Shown here piece by piece: positions 24,935 through 33,134 of a stretch of DNA of 64,000 nucleotides; within the stretch, counting starts at the first letter, position 1, and each line of letters starts with the position of its first letter. Position numbers and translations under genes: made by a program. The notes under the pieces were generated by a model that worked only from the letters and a program-made list of their open reading frames with translations, was not told the DNA's origin and searched no databases. Where the stretch lies: the NCBI GenBank assembly GCA_020850315.1, contig JADZEY010000045.1, forward strand, positions 30,621 to 94,620, read 5' to 3'. This DNA comes from Armatimonadota bacterium. GTDB taxonomy: Bacteria > Bacteroidota > Ignavibacteria > OLB7.

Positions 24935-27496
24935 CTATCCGTTCAGCTTCGGTTGTTCTTCGGCTTGGTGGCCGTTGGCAATCGCTTTGGCGCGCCGATC
25001 CTTGCGGCGGCTTGCTTCCTCCTGCTCCTCCATTCCGCCATAATAATTGTAGTAGCGGTAGTAGCGGTAGTACTTGTACGAAGCCGAGCCGTAGGTCTGC
25101 GACACGTCGAAGTCGTTCAGCACCACCCCAAGCAGTGGGGTGTTCACCCGCTCTAGCCCCTCGCGCGATTTCTCCAAAAACTCCATTTTGGTTTTGTGCG
25201 CCCGCACCACAAGGATTGTGGTATCGGTCATGGTGGAAAGGATCATGGCATCGGTCACGGCCCCAATCGGTGGCGAGTCAATCAGGATCATGTCGTAATC
25301 TTTCTCAAGATCCGTCAACAACTCACGCATCCGGCGCGAGCCAATCAGCTCCGACGGGTTGGGGGGAATCGAGCCAGAGCTTAAAACATCAAGGTTGGGG
25401 ATACCGCTGGGGCGAATTGCTTCATCCAAGCGCGCCATCCCGATTAGGCAGTTTACCAGGCCTGGCTCGCGCGGGAATCCGAACACCGAGTTCTGGGTGG
25501 GGCGGCGCAAGTCGCAATCAATCAGCAACGTGCGCGCACCGCTTTGGGCAAGGGTGATTGCCAAGTTGGTGCTGGTGGTGGATTTCCCCTCCTGCGGGAC
25601 GGAGCTTGCCACCAAAATTTTCCGTACTGGTTCCTCGATTGCCGCAAACTGCACAGCAGTGCGTAGCGAGCGGTACGATTCCGAGATAGGAGCCTTTGGC
25701 TGGATATGGGTGATAAGGTGGGAGGAAGCGCGTCCGTTCAGCCGCACGGCCAATGGGTCGTCCTTGCTGATGTCGTAATTCAGCATGGTTTCAGGGATCA
25801 ACGGAATTGCCGTCAGCACCGTGAAACCGTGCTTCTCCAGATCATCGGGGGAGTGAACGGTGGTGTCGCTGTAGGCCAGCAGCAATGCAATGCCCACGCC
25901 GATTGCTAACCCCAGAAACGCGCCGGTCAGGATGTTCGCGGTGCGGTTGGGGCTAACCGGTTTCAGCACTGGTTGGGCATCTTCAAAGATGCGTGCGGTG
26001 GAGGTGACGGATTGCTCTTCCAGCACTTTCTTGTTGTACTCATCCAGCATATTCTCGTACATCTTTGCCGATGCTGATTTCTCCCGCATCAACCGGTCAA
26101 CATCCATCTGCTGCTGCGGCACTGCCGACATCTGGGCCACAACTTGGGCGCGCGCAGCGTTGATTGCCGCGCTTTGCGCCCGCAAGGCTTGCAGCGCAAC
26201 CTCATCTTCAAAAATTTGCTGGCGCATATTTCCCAGCGGAGCAGTTGGCATTTCCCCCTGTTTTGTGGTGGTCATCAACGCTCCAACATTGGAGTTTTTC
26301 ATCCGAGCAACCACTGGCGACAGCTTCGATTCCAGCAACGTCATCTGGTCGCTAATCACCTTCTTTTTTTGGTCGTAGGCAATTTTGCTGGCACCATCGA
26401 ACGGAACCGATAACATCAAGTCGCGCTCCGTCTTCAGCTTTGCAATCTCCGTTTGCAGTTGCGAGGCATAGACCCAATCGCCAGAAGCAAATTCTTGGGC
26501 AAATGCCGTATCTACCGCTTGGTATTGCTGTTTGGCTTCTTGCAGCTTGCGCGCCAGCGTGGTGGTTTGGATTTGCGTTTGTGAGGCATCGTTATCCAGC
26601 TTCGACTTGGCCTGCACAAGGTCGCTGGCCTGCATATCCAAACCGAGGATGTTTTTCGATTCCAGATAATCTTTCAAGTGCAGCTCAATAATCGCTAAGG
26701 AGTCGCGCACCTTTTCCATTTTATCAGCCACAAACTGGCGGATTTGCGTGGCTTTGCGGCTATTCTGATCCTTGTTATCCTTGATGTACACTTCGGCAAA
26801 AGTGTTGGCAATCAGTGCTGCTTCGTTCGGGTCCCCGGTGCGGGTCACTACCTGAATAACGTCGGCATCTTTCGATGGCTTCACTTCGATAATCCTGCGA
26901 AGGCTTTCCACAAGGGCATCAACCACCCGGTTCTGCCGCTCGGGGCTTGCGTTTGCTGCTGTACTCAATCCGCCATATTGTGCTTCCACAATGGTTAGCA
27001 ACGGAAGCACTGTTTCCCGTTTGGCAGTATCGGTGAACCGCAACGCGATTAGCCGGGTTGCGGTTTTCTCGAAGATTGGGCGTGAGGTAAGGATTTGCAG
27101 CTCCTTCTTCAGCTCACGATCGGTGTTGCCCCAGTAATTGGGGTTGTTCAAAAGCCCGATGCTTTGATCCTTCTCATTCACCAACACCTGCAGCGACGAT
27201 TCATAGATGAAGGGCAATGAGTAGGTGTACCATGCAGCCAGCGAACCCATCACAATCAGGCAAGCCAAAATGATCCATTTCCCACGCCACAGCAGCCCCA
27301 CATAATCCAGCCATTGCAGCTTGTTCTTTTTCTCATCTACGCCGCGAAGCGTCCGCTGAAGCCGCACCATGTCGGCATTGTAGGGTTGCGGACGCGCGGG
27401 GGTAAACTGCCCAGTTCGCGATGGAAGCCGCGACTGGCCGTTCCCGTTGTCGCCGTACTGGAAATAATCGTTTGATGCCATGTTCAGAAACTTCAC
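24935..27496 (-). CDS. Polysaccharide co-polymerase / BY-type tyrosine autokinase (Wzc-like)
   Basis: An 853-residue fusion. The N-terminal Wzz domain (transmembrane segment GKWIILACLIVMGSLAAWYT about residue 75) and a long periplasmic coiled coil (about 200-480) lead to a second transmembrane segment (AFLGLAIGVGIALLLAYS). The cytoplasmic BY-kinase has Walker A SSVPQEGKSTTS, Walker A' TLLIDCDLRRP and Walker B MILIDSPPIG. The C-terminus has a Tyr cluster (KYYRYYRYYNYYGG, ten Tyr in about 20 residues) for trans-autophosphorylation. It controls capsule or EPS chain length and export. It is monocistronic here; the partner polymerase and flippase are not in the window. Confidence 0.95.
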   Translation of the reverse strand: MKFLNMASNDYFQYGDNGNGQSRLPSRTGQFTPARPQPYNADMVRLQRTLRGVDEKKNKLQWLDYVGLLWRGKWIILACLIVMGSLAAWYTYSLPFIYESSLQVLVNEKDQSIGLLNNPNYWGNTDRELKKELQILTSRPIFEKTATRLIALRFTDTAKRETVLPLLTIVEAQYGGLSTAANASPERQNRVVDALVESLRRIIEVKPSKDADVIQVVTRTGDPNEAALIANTFAEVYIKDNKDQNSRKATQIRQFVADKMEKVRDSLAIIELHLKDYLESKNILGLDMQASDLVQAKSKLDNDASQTQIQTTTLARKLQEAKQQYQAVDTAFAQEFASGDWVYASQLQTEIAKLKTERDLMLSVPFDGASKIAYDQKKKVISDQMTLLESKLSPVVARMKNSNVGALMTTTKQGEMPTAPLGNMRQQIFEDEVALQALRAQSAAINAARAQVVAQMSAVPQQQMDVDRLMREKSASAKMYENMLDEYNKKVLEEQSVTSTARIFEDAQPVLKPVSPNRTANILTGAFLGLAIGVGIALLLAYSDTTVHSPDDLEKHGFTVLTAIPLIPETMLNYDISKDDPLAVRLNGRASSHLITHIQPKAPISESYRSLRTAVQFAAIEEPVRKILVASSVPQEGKSTTSTNLAITLAQSGARTLLIDCDLRRPTQNSVFGFPREPGLVNCLIGMARLDEAIRPSGIPNLDVLSSGSIPPNPSELIGSRRMRELLTDLEKDYDMILIDSPPIGAVTDAMILSTMTDTTILVVRAHKTKMEFLEKSREGLERVNTPLLGVVLNDFDVSQTYGSASYKYYRYYRYYNYYGGMEEQEEASRRKDRRAKAIANGHQAEEQPKLNG

Positions 27497-27616
27497 TCCT
27501 GGGCGTGTGATAGCCCGGCAGCAATATAGGGCGAAACGGCCATTGAAGAACCACTATCAAGGCCATTATGCTTGGCGGCGTGGCCATGCTGTTCGATGAC
27601 ATCTATCCAACATCAC

Positions 27617-28324
27617 TTATCGCTTTCTCCATACCGCCAGCAAGTTTGTTCGGAACCGTTGGAAGGGTGTTGGGCGGGTGGCAAGATGCCAAGCATAAAA
27701 CAGCAGAAAGATCAGCCGGCGGGTGTAGTTGGCATCCTGCAGAAAGTCTAACCGAACAAGCCGCAACGCAGGGTGAACACCCTCCATTGCCCTGGGGGTG
27801 TTCAGCCGATGAAACGTTGGCATCACATCAATCTCCCGCACCCGAAACAGCGTGCGCAGCAGCGCATTCTTCAGGCGAAACGGGAGCAATCGGGGAAGCG
27901 CGATAAAGGGGCTGTGGGTGTTTGTTGTCAGCACCATCACATGGCCGCCGGGCTTCAGCACCCGTACAATTTCGCCGAAGCTGCCGGCAATGTCGGGCAG
28001 ATGCTCGGCAACAAAACGGAGGGTGATAAGATCAGCACTGGAATCGGGAAAGGGGAGCTTATTCGGCTGCATCAACACAAACTGAGCGCTGTTTGGATGT
28101 TCGGGCGGAACGATGTCGGTTCCGATAGCGCTGGCCGCAAGGTGGCCGTACTCCATCACCACGGTGTTGGCCCCGCACCCAACATCAATCCAGACAGATT
28201 GCTTCTGAAGTATCCCACAAATCGCGTTGCCCCAAACTTCCCAGCGGTGGCGGAACGTTGGGTCGGTACGCTGGATAATCCGGTCGGACCACTGGCGGTT
28301 GATAGCGTGGGCGTTGTTCGTCAT
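27617..28324 (-). CDS. Class I SAM-dependent methyltransferase
   Basis: A 235-residue Methyltransf_11-type enzyme. Motif I is WIDVGCGANTVVMEYGHLAA (about residues 47-66), motif II AIGTDIVPPE, and the post-II region contains LPFPDSSADLITLRFVAEHL with motif IV-like VRVLKPGGHVMVLTTNT. The C-terminal helices (LLPFRLKNALLRTLF) may touch the membrane. The substrate is unknown; similar proteins accompany polysaccharide or quinone genes. The gene lies between the BY-kinase and the divergent M48 gene. Confidence 0.88.
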   Translation of the reverse strand: MTNNAHAINRQWSDRIIQRTDPTFRHRWEVWGNAICGILQKQSVWIDVGCGANTVVMEYGHLAASAIGTDIVPPEHPNSAQFVLMQPNKLPFPDSSADLITLRFVAEHLPDIAGSFGEIVRVLKPGGHVMVLTTNTHSPFIALPRLLPFRLKNALLRTLFRVREIDVMPTFHRLNTPRAMEGVHPALRLVRLDFLQDANYTRRLIFLLFYAWHLATRPTPFQRFRTNLLAVWRKR

Positions 28325-28552
28325 GCGGAAAAACTACTGACTTCCAGCCGATGGAAAGGAAAGGAAGTATCAAATATCCTCCGTTTTCACGCCTCGCTTC
28401 TCTCCTGTATCTTGCCGCAACTTCTGGCTGAAGGCTTCCGTAGCGGCGCGCCATTGTGCCCACTGCGCAAGCGCATCCAACGTAGCGGCGCGGCACAAAC
28501 CGATCCCACGAACAACCAACGAATCTCACTTTCCTTTTTTTTGGAGCAGGCA

Positions 28553-29605
28553 ATGGAAATGGACAACGCACAAAGCATCCGCAAACACAAAATCAAATTT
28601 CCCGAGATCAGCTCGCGCTCGTGGGAACACCCCGCCGACCGTGCCGCGCTTACCACGTTGCGGAAAGTTCCCGGGCTTGATCTACTGCTGCAAAAACTTA
28701 TCGGTGCCACCACCGAACGCTCTATCCGTTTGGTCTCCCTTGCATCGGCTGTTCGCGTCACCGAACGTCAGTTCGGAAAAGTCAGCCTGCTGTTCGATGA
28801 AGCCTGTGGCATCCTTGATGTGAAGCAGAAACCGGAGCTGTTCGTTTCCCAAAGCCCGTTCCTGAATGCCGGTGCAATCGGTGTCGAACGCCCCTTTATC
28901 GTCCTAAATTCCTCCTTGCTTGATTCCCTGAACGAAGAAGAATTGCTGGCGGTAATGGCCCACGAACTTGGCCACTGCCTAAGCGGCCATGTGCTCTACA
29001 AAACATTGCTGGCGTTGCTGATTCGGTTCTCGGTCTTTGCCAGCAACATTCCGCTGGGGAACGCCTCCATCATTGCCATTATCGCCGCCCTGCGCGAGTG
29101 GGACCGAAAAAGTGAGTTAAGCGCCGACCGCGCCGAAATTTTAGTGGTGCAGGATCCCAACGTTAGCTACGGGCTGTTGATGAAAATGGCTGGCGGCCGC
29201 CATATCGAGCAGATGGATTACAACGAGTTTTTCCTGCAAGCTGCCGAATACGAAAAAGGGGGGACAATCCTTGACGGTGTGTTCAAGCTGCTGAACCTGA
29301 TAGGCCAAACGCATCCCTTCCCAGTCATCCGGCTCACGGAGTTAAAGGGGTGGGTGGATAGCGGAGCCTACGGGAAAATTTTAGCAGGTGAGTACGTCCG
29401 CCGCGATCAGGAGAAGAACGCCAGCGCGCGCGACGACATCCGCCAGGCAGCCGACCAATACAAGGAAGACATCAATACATCGCAGGATCCGTTGGCCGAG
29501 ACGCTCCGCAATGCCGCCGCCAACATGGGGGAAACCGCTGGCGAGATGGGGAAGAAAGCAAAAGAAGTCTTCGACTCCATTTTTGGAAATGGCGGGAAAA
29601 AGTAA
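28553..29605 (+). CDS. M48 family zinc metalloprotease
   Basis: A 350-residue peptidase starting MEMDNAQSIRKHKIKF, behind a GGAGCAGG Shine-Dalgarno; the much longer open frame upstream overlaps the methyltransferase on the other strand and is not used. The zinc motif is HELGH (residues 137-141). The third ligand lies in ELSADRAEILV (ExxxD), as in Ste24/HtpX-like M48 enzymes. A hydrophobic segment KTLLALLIRFSVFASNI may dip into the membrane. The C-terminal 60 residues are low-complexity and helical. The substrate is unknown. An intrinsic terminator follows. Confidence 0.9.
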   Translation: MEMDNAQSIRKHKIKFPEISSRSWEHPADRAALTTLRKVPGLDLLLQKLIGATTERSIRLVSLASAVRVTERQFGKVSLLFDEACGILDVKQKPELFVSQSPFLNAGAIGVERPFIVLNSSLLDSLNEEELLAVMAHELGHCLSGHVLYKTLLALLIRFSVFASNIPLGNASIIAIIAALREWDRKSELSADRAEILVVQDPNVSYGLLMKMAGGRHIEQMDYNEFFLQAAEYEKGGTILDGVFKLLNLIGQTHPFPVIRLTELKGWVDSGAYGKILAGEYVRRDQEKNASARDDIRQAADQYKEDINTSQDPLAETLRNAAANMGETAGEMGKKAKEVFDSIFGNGGKK

Positions 29606-29699
29606 TTCGCGAAGGTAGGGTGAAAGAAGGGGGCATCCGCTACTCCATGTTGCTGGTGTGAGTTGCTCTTCAAGTACCAATTTCACTGTGATTTCACTG

Positions 29700-29734
29700 T
29701 GCCGGATACGAGAGTTCTTATCCGGCATTTTTTT
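29700..29734 (+). terminator. Intrinsic terminator after the M48 gene
   Basis: TGCCGGATA-cgagagttct-TATCCGGCA is followed by seven T residues. The 9-bp perfect stem and U-tract are a canonical rho-independent terminator on the plus strand. A run of nine G residues (29754-29762) follows. Confidence 0.88.
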
Positions 29735-29813
29735 GCGCTACTTCAATGCTTTAGGGGGGGGGCGGCGGAGAGGAGCGAAGCAGCGGGGCAAGCCAATCTT
29801 GTGGCGTTTCGGC

Positions 29814-31313
29814 CTATTCAACTTTCACTGCCTCAAACCGGTAGAGTTCTGCTTCCTCGCGGCGATAGGCTTCGGTATCCAGCCCGGCTTTCAGCCCAAG
29901 TTGTTGCAACAGTATAGTCCGATCCCAGCCTTGCTCGGTAGCAACTTGCGGAAGGAACAGCCCCGTGGTTGTCCCCACGCGAAGATAGACCCCATCGCGC
30001 CCGGGCTGAATTTCAGCAGTATCCATCACCCTTCGGAAGCGTGACAGCACGGTGACTTCATACTCCAACTCTGGCAACTCTGCTGGGGTGATTGGTTGGA
30101 ACCGGGAGTCCTTCAGCGCGGCCATTGGGGCAACACGCTGCACCGTTGCCAGAAGCGACCCATCGGGGATCACGTAGCCGATACAGCCACGCAACGCCTT
30201 CCGCTTGGTGATGGTGACAAATGCCGGATACTCCGCCGCAAGCCCCGCCGTTAGCGGGCGGTATGCTGGCGGCGCAACTCCGTTGACGGAAGTTTCCACC
30301 ATGCTGCGCGCTACTTTCAGCAGTGCGGCCCGCTCGGCATCGGTAAACGTGGGGAGAAGAAACCCCGGCGTGTTGCCTTTCAGGATAAGGCCGCTTAGAT
30401 ACCCCACAACCCGGTCGGGGCGCGATGCCCCAGCCGCAACGTTCGATGAGTTCATGTAGCGAAGCGGGCGGGCTTGGGTGGCACCAAGTTGCTCGGCAGC
30501 CATCATCACCGCCATCACCGGCCCGCCACCGCAGGCCTCCCACTGTTTCCCGAACAGCCGCATCCCCATCAGGTGGTAGTCGAAGCGGGAGAACGCTCCA
30601 ATAAGGCTGCTATCCAGCACGGTGGCGGTGTCGTGGCGGTGATAGTGGGAAAGGTCGCTGCTGGCAACCAGTAGCACCCGCTTCCGGGAAGCACGAACGG
30701 CCCTCACCACAGCACGCATCAGCCGATCCACGCTCGGGAAATCCTGGCTTCCCATCACCACTGGCACAATCGGAACGCCAGGCTGCACAGTCTGCAGAAA
30801 CGGGAGCTGAACCTCAATCGAGTGCTCCGGCGATGCGGAATCCCACGCGTGCCCTATCTCGGAAAATCCAACGTTCTTCTGCCCAGTTGCCACCAGCCGT
30901 GCCAGCGCGGTATCAACCCGCACAACCCCAAGCGGCGTTGCGTACCCAAGCCCGTTAAAAACGGAGGCTCCGTAAAAGTAGCGGTAGTGGCTGGGGGAGA
31001 TGATGATAATGGCATCGTAGCTTTTTCCTTGCAGCTGGCGGTAGGTTTCCCCGGCAACCCAGCCGCTGTACGGATAGCCCGCGTGCGGGGCAACAACGCC
31101 AACAATTTCCTGGTCAACTGGCTTGGCAGTGGTGGTTCGTAAAAATTCACCAACCCACCGCCGCAACGTATCGGGGTTTGTGGGATAGAAGGAGCCAGCC
31201 ACCGCCGGGGCGCGAACTCCATGCTGGATAGAGTTCCCAGCGAACACCCTTTCCGGCACTGATGCCAGCCAGAAAAGCGAAAGAAGCAATGAAAGAAACC
31301 GGAGTTGGTTCAT
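29814..31313 (-). CDS. Memo family protein fused to AMMECR1 domain, with signal peptide
   Basis: About 499 residues from MNQLRFLSLLLSLFWLASVP (an alternative start at 31346 adds 11). The N-terminal signal peptide is followed by the Memo/AmmeMemoRadiSam-B domain: VRAPAVAGSFYPTNPDTL, VVAPHAGYPYSGWVAGETY, IISPSHYRYFYG, SDLSHYHRH, EACGGGPVMAVM (dioxygenase-like metal site). Residues about 320-495 are an AMMECR1 domain: EYPAFVTITKRKALRGCIGY, LEYEVTVLSRFRRV, PQVATEQGWDR. The companion radical SAM protein of the AmmeMemoRadiSam system is absent from the window. Export of the fusion is unusual and argues for an extracytoplasmic role. The function is unknown. Confidence 0.9.
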   Translation of the reverse strand: MNQLRFLSLLLSLFWLASVPERVFAGNSIQHGVRAPAVAGSFYPTNPDTLRRWVGEFLRTTTAKPVDQEIVGVVAPHAGYPYSGWVAGETYRQLQGKSYDAIIIISPSHYRYFYGASVFNGLGYATPLGVVRVDTALARLVATGQKNVGFSEIGHAWDSASPEHSIEVQLPFLQTVQPGVPIVPVVMGSQDFPSVDRLMRAVVRAVRASRKRVLLVASSDLSHYHRHDTATVLDSSLIGAFSRFDYHLMGMRLFGKQWEACGGGPVMAVMMAAEQLGATQARPLRYMNSSNVAAGASRPDRVVGYLSGLILKGNTPGFLLPTFTDAERAALLKVARSMVETSVNGVAPPAYRPLTAGLAAEYPAFVTITKRKALRGCIGYVIPDGSLLATVQRVAPMAALKDSRFQPITPAELPELEYEVTVLSRFRRVMDTAEIQPGRDGVYLRVGTTTGLFLPQVATEQGWDRTILLQQLGLKAGLDTEAYRREEAELYRFEAVKVE

Positions 31314-31488
31314 CTGGAAACTGGGGAGCAGTTGGTTGGGGAACATAGAGTTGCCGGAACATAGAGTTGCCCGAAAATAGGCAACAGTATCGGAAGCCAG
31401 CGTTCATGCACTCAGCCGTTGCATCAGTGTTGCGGCCACCAAGCGGCGCGCCAGCGTTCGGCACACACAACTTTTTCACAAACTTCCC

Positions 31489-31518
31489 TTGCACACGCCC
31501 CACCGGATGCCGTATGTT
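31489..31518 (+). promoter_or_regulatory. Promoter of tRNA-Val
   Basis: TTGCAC (31489-31494) and TATGTT (31513-31518) are spaced by 18 bp, about 43 bp upstream of the tRNA. The leader contains a perfect hairpin CCCCCAGCA-atcg-TGCTGGGGG (31529-31550). Confidence 0.55.
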
Positions 31519-31560
31519 TGCGCTCCCCCCCCCAGCAATCGTGCTGGGGGAACCAGTAAT

Positions 31561-31634
31561 GGGCGATTGGCACAGTTGGTTAGCGCGCTTCGTTCACATC
31601 GAAGAGGTCGCAGGTTCAAGTCCTGCATCGCCCA
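31561..31634 (+). tRNA. tRNA-Val (anticodon CAC)
   Basis: A cloverleaf can be drawn: acceptor GGGCGAT/ATCGCCC, D arm GCAC...GCGC with one A-C mismatch, anticodon arm CTTCG-TTCACAT-CGAAG giving anticodon CAC (Val), T arm GCAGG-TTCAAGT-CCTGC, and discriminator A. CCA is not encoded. Its 3' half is the left attachment site of the integrated element, so the present 3' end was supplied by the element. Confidence 0.93.
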
Positions 31635-31640
31635 CAAAAA
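31612..31640 (+). repeat. Left attachment site (attL), 29-bp direct repeat
   Basis: Identical to 36742-36770. It covers the T-arm, the acceptor 3' strand and seven bases after the tRNA-Val gene (AGGTTCAAGTCC...CCCACAAAAA). Integration at this sequence keeps the tRNA functional. Confidence 0.9.
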
Positions 31641-31672
31641 ACGGCTATTCTGCAAAGAAATAGCCGTTTTTT
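31636..31672 (+). terminator. tRNA-Val terminator supplied by the element
   Basis: ACGGCTATT pairs with AATAGCCGT and is followed by T6, just after the tRNA. A/T pairs extend the stem. It is the same size and at the same offset as the displaced host terminator at 36771-36803, but the stem sequence differs in a compensatory way. Confidence 0.85.
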
Positions 31673-31906
31673 ATTCGTTACTGTCTGAATAACTGTCCGT
31701 TTTGCACGTTTCACGGAACCAAGACAAGTTTTGTCCTAAACAGGAACTACCGTTTCTTGCTCCCTAATCGGCAGTATTGCCAGATAACCACCGCCCCCCC
31801 CCGTTTTCCATTTTTGCCACTTTCCTTGCTCCCTATTAGCTTTTTATGGAGTAAACCATAGAATCACCTTGACCCTCTGAAATTTGACTGCAAAAACTAT
31901 TTTTAA

Positions 31907-31924
31907 GTAACCAAATGTTAAAAA
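31907..31924 (+). repeat. 18-bp arm repeat, left copy
   Basis: GTAACCAAATGTTAAAAA, identical and in the same orientation as 36570-36587 in the right arm. Position near both ends suggests an integrase arm-type or excisionase binding site. Confidence 0.6.
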
Positions 31925-31949
31925 GGTATTCAGAGGAACACCTAATAAG

Positions 31950-31980
31950 AAACCCCGCAATCTTGCTGATTACGGGGTTT
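31950..31980 (-). terminator. Terminator of the last element gene
   Basis: On the minus strand AAACCCCG-loop-CGGGGTTT is followed by a T-rich CTTATT, about 30 bp after the stop of the gene at 32010. A good intrinsic terminator candidate. Confidence 0.65.
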
Positions 31981-32009
31981 GGAAACGTTTCCAATAACTT
32001 TTAATGGAT

Positions 32010-32672
32010 TCACAGAAAGAACGATCTCGCAAACTCTTCCCATGTTTCTACACTATCATTTGCCGTTATTATTCCCGAACCCCACCAATAACCGATTATC
32101 TGTTGCTCTGAATCTGTTTCTATCCTATCGGGAAGAATGCTGAATAACGTTATAGCGTAGTAATGGGAATGCGAAAGGGAACTTCCCGTTTGCCACTGAA
32201 TACCGTTCGTTGTGTAGATAATCAATTCCCCTAATGGTAACGGCTTCCCAATCTTCTTTTGTAATGCTTGCGCTATCTCTGTGAAGGTTTCCGGCACTGG
32301 TTCGGGAATGAATCCTTGTGCTTTCGACCTTGCACCGTGAAAGTGATGTTCCGCGTTTTGCATATACTCTAACTTGCCCTTTGCTTCTGCTATCCTTATT
32401 GCTTCGGTCGCCAGTATAATTAACTGTTCTTCGGAAAAACAACAGTTCAACCAATCCCGTAACGATGCAACCCACAATTCAGCATCGTTGAACAACGGTG
32501 TTACTATACGACTAATGACAATTTGCTGTTGTGATAGTGGTAAATCGGGATTTTCTAAGTAACGGCGCTTCCTCTCACTAACATGAACATACGTTCGGTT
32601 GGTAGGAAGTTCATCACTTGGATAGCATACGGGAATTGCGTTCGGCTCTTGGCCGTGTGTGGTGTTGAACAT
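32010..32672 (-). CDS. Element-encoded hypothetical protein, 220 aa
   Basis: Starts MFNTTHGQEPNAIPVCYPSD at 32672. It is soluble, with no signal peptide. Two regions stand out: a helical centre with SLRDWLNCCFSEEQLIILAT and a beta-rich C-terminal half with PLGELIIYTTNGIQW and HSHYYAITLFSILPD. No catalytic motif is recognised. It is the most distal gene from the integrase and has its own promoter region carrying a 9-bp inverted repeat, so it could be element cargo (immunity, partition or defence), but this is not shown. Confidence 0.6.
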   Translation of the reverse strand: MFNTTHGQEPNAIPVCYPSDELPTNRTYVHVSERKRRYLENPDLPLSQQQIVISRIVTPLFNDAELWVASLRDWLNCCFSEEQLIILATEAIRIAEAKGKLEYMQNAEHHFHGARSKAQGFIPEPVPETFTEIAQALQKKIGKPLPLGELIIYTTNGIQWQTGSSLSHSHYYAITLFSILPDRIETDSEQQIIGYWWGSGIITANDSVETWEEFARSFFL

Positions 32673-32880
32673 GATAGCTTTTAGGAAAAGAAAATTCCGG
32701 TTGTCCTACGGTGCTATCGCAACCGCCGGGGGATTACTCCTTACCCGCAACCGGAAAAGATTCAATGAACGATAGCTTTTAGGAAGTAGCAAGATAACCG
32801 ATTGCCACCTACCTACAAAATGCTTACCTTCGATTGTGGTTTAAAGGGGTTCGGTTTGAATGCTTTGAGCCGTATGCAAT

Positions 32881-32918
32881 AGTCCGTTCTGCCGGAGTGA
32901 CAGAACGGACTATTTTTT
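32881..32918 (+). terminator. Orphan plus-strand terminator in the element
   Basis: AGTCCGTTCTG-ccggagtga-CAGAACGGACT is followed by ATTTTTTT. The 11-bp perfect stem with a U-tract is oriented against the direction of all element genes. No plus-strand ORF precedes it, so a small RNA ending here is likely. Confidence 0.75.
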
Positions 32919-33002
32919 TGCTTTAGTAAACTACTTTTGTAAACGTTTCCAACTCAGTTGCAGTAGTAGGGCAAGATTGGTCGCGAAAGGTAGCTTGTTA
33001 TA

Positions 33003-33035
33003 GCGCGTGTGCGCACGTGTACACGTGTACGCACG
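33003..33035. repeat. Z-DNA-like palindromic tract beside rep
   Basis: 33 nt of strict purine-pyrimidine alternation built from GCGTGTGCGCAC and ACGTGTACACGTGT, with the perfect 14-bp palindrome CACGTGTACACGTG (33015-33028). It is 100 bp after the rep stop codon, where rolling-circle origins often lie. Confidence 0.7.
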
Positions 33036-33134
33036 GAACTACTGTAAACGTTGCCAACTTAGTTTCGATCTTCGGTTGCTAACTATCATATACGCACAAG
33101 CATATATGTTTTATTCCTCACAAGGTGGCGTGAA

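Larger units (their letters stand above)
31673..32009. other. Left arm of the element
   Basis: Noncoding, AT-rich. It holds TGTCTGA and GTTTTGCACGTTT at the same offsets from attL as they have from attR, an 18-bp repeat (31907-31924) shared with the right arm, and a GGAAACGTTTCC palindrome (31981-31992). These are candidate integrase arm sites. Confidence 0.55.
32673..33134. other. Putative replication/control region of the element
   Basis: A 462-bp gene-free stretch just downstream of rep. It contains a 15-bp direct repeat (GATAGCTTTTAGGAA at 32673 and 32771), an inverted repeat TTCCGGTTG/CAACCGGAA (32695-32703, 32748-32756), a strong plus-strand terminator (32881-32918), two GTAAACGTTKCCAAC boxes (32939 and 33044) and a 33-nt alternating purine-pyrimidine tract (33003-33035). 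This density suggests a replication origin and/or a small regulatory RNA. Confidence 0.5.

Noticed and set aside
27773..28552. N-terminal extension of the M48 protein through the methyltransferase region
   Set aside because: The frame is open, but the sequence lacks protein character there and overlaps the conserved methyltransferase on the other strand; a Shine-Dalgarno stands before 28553.
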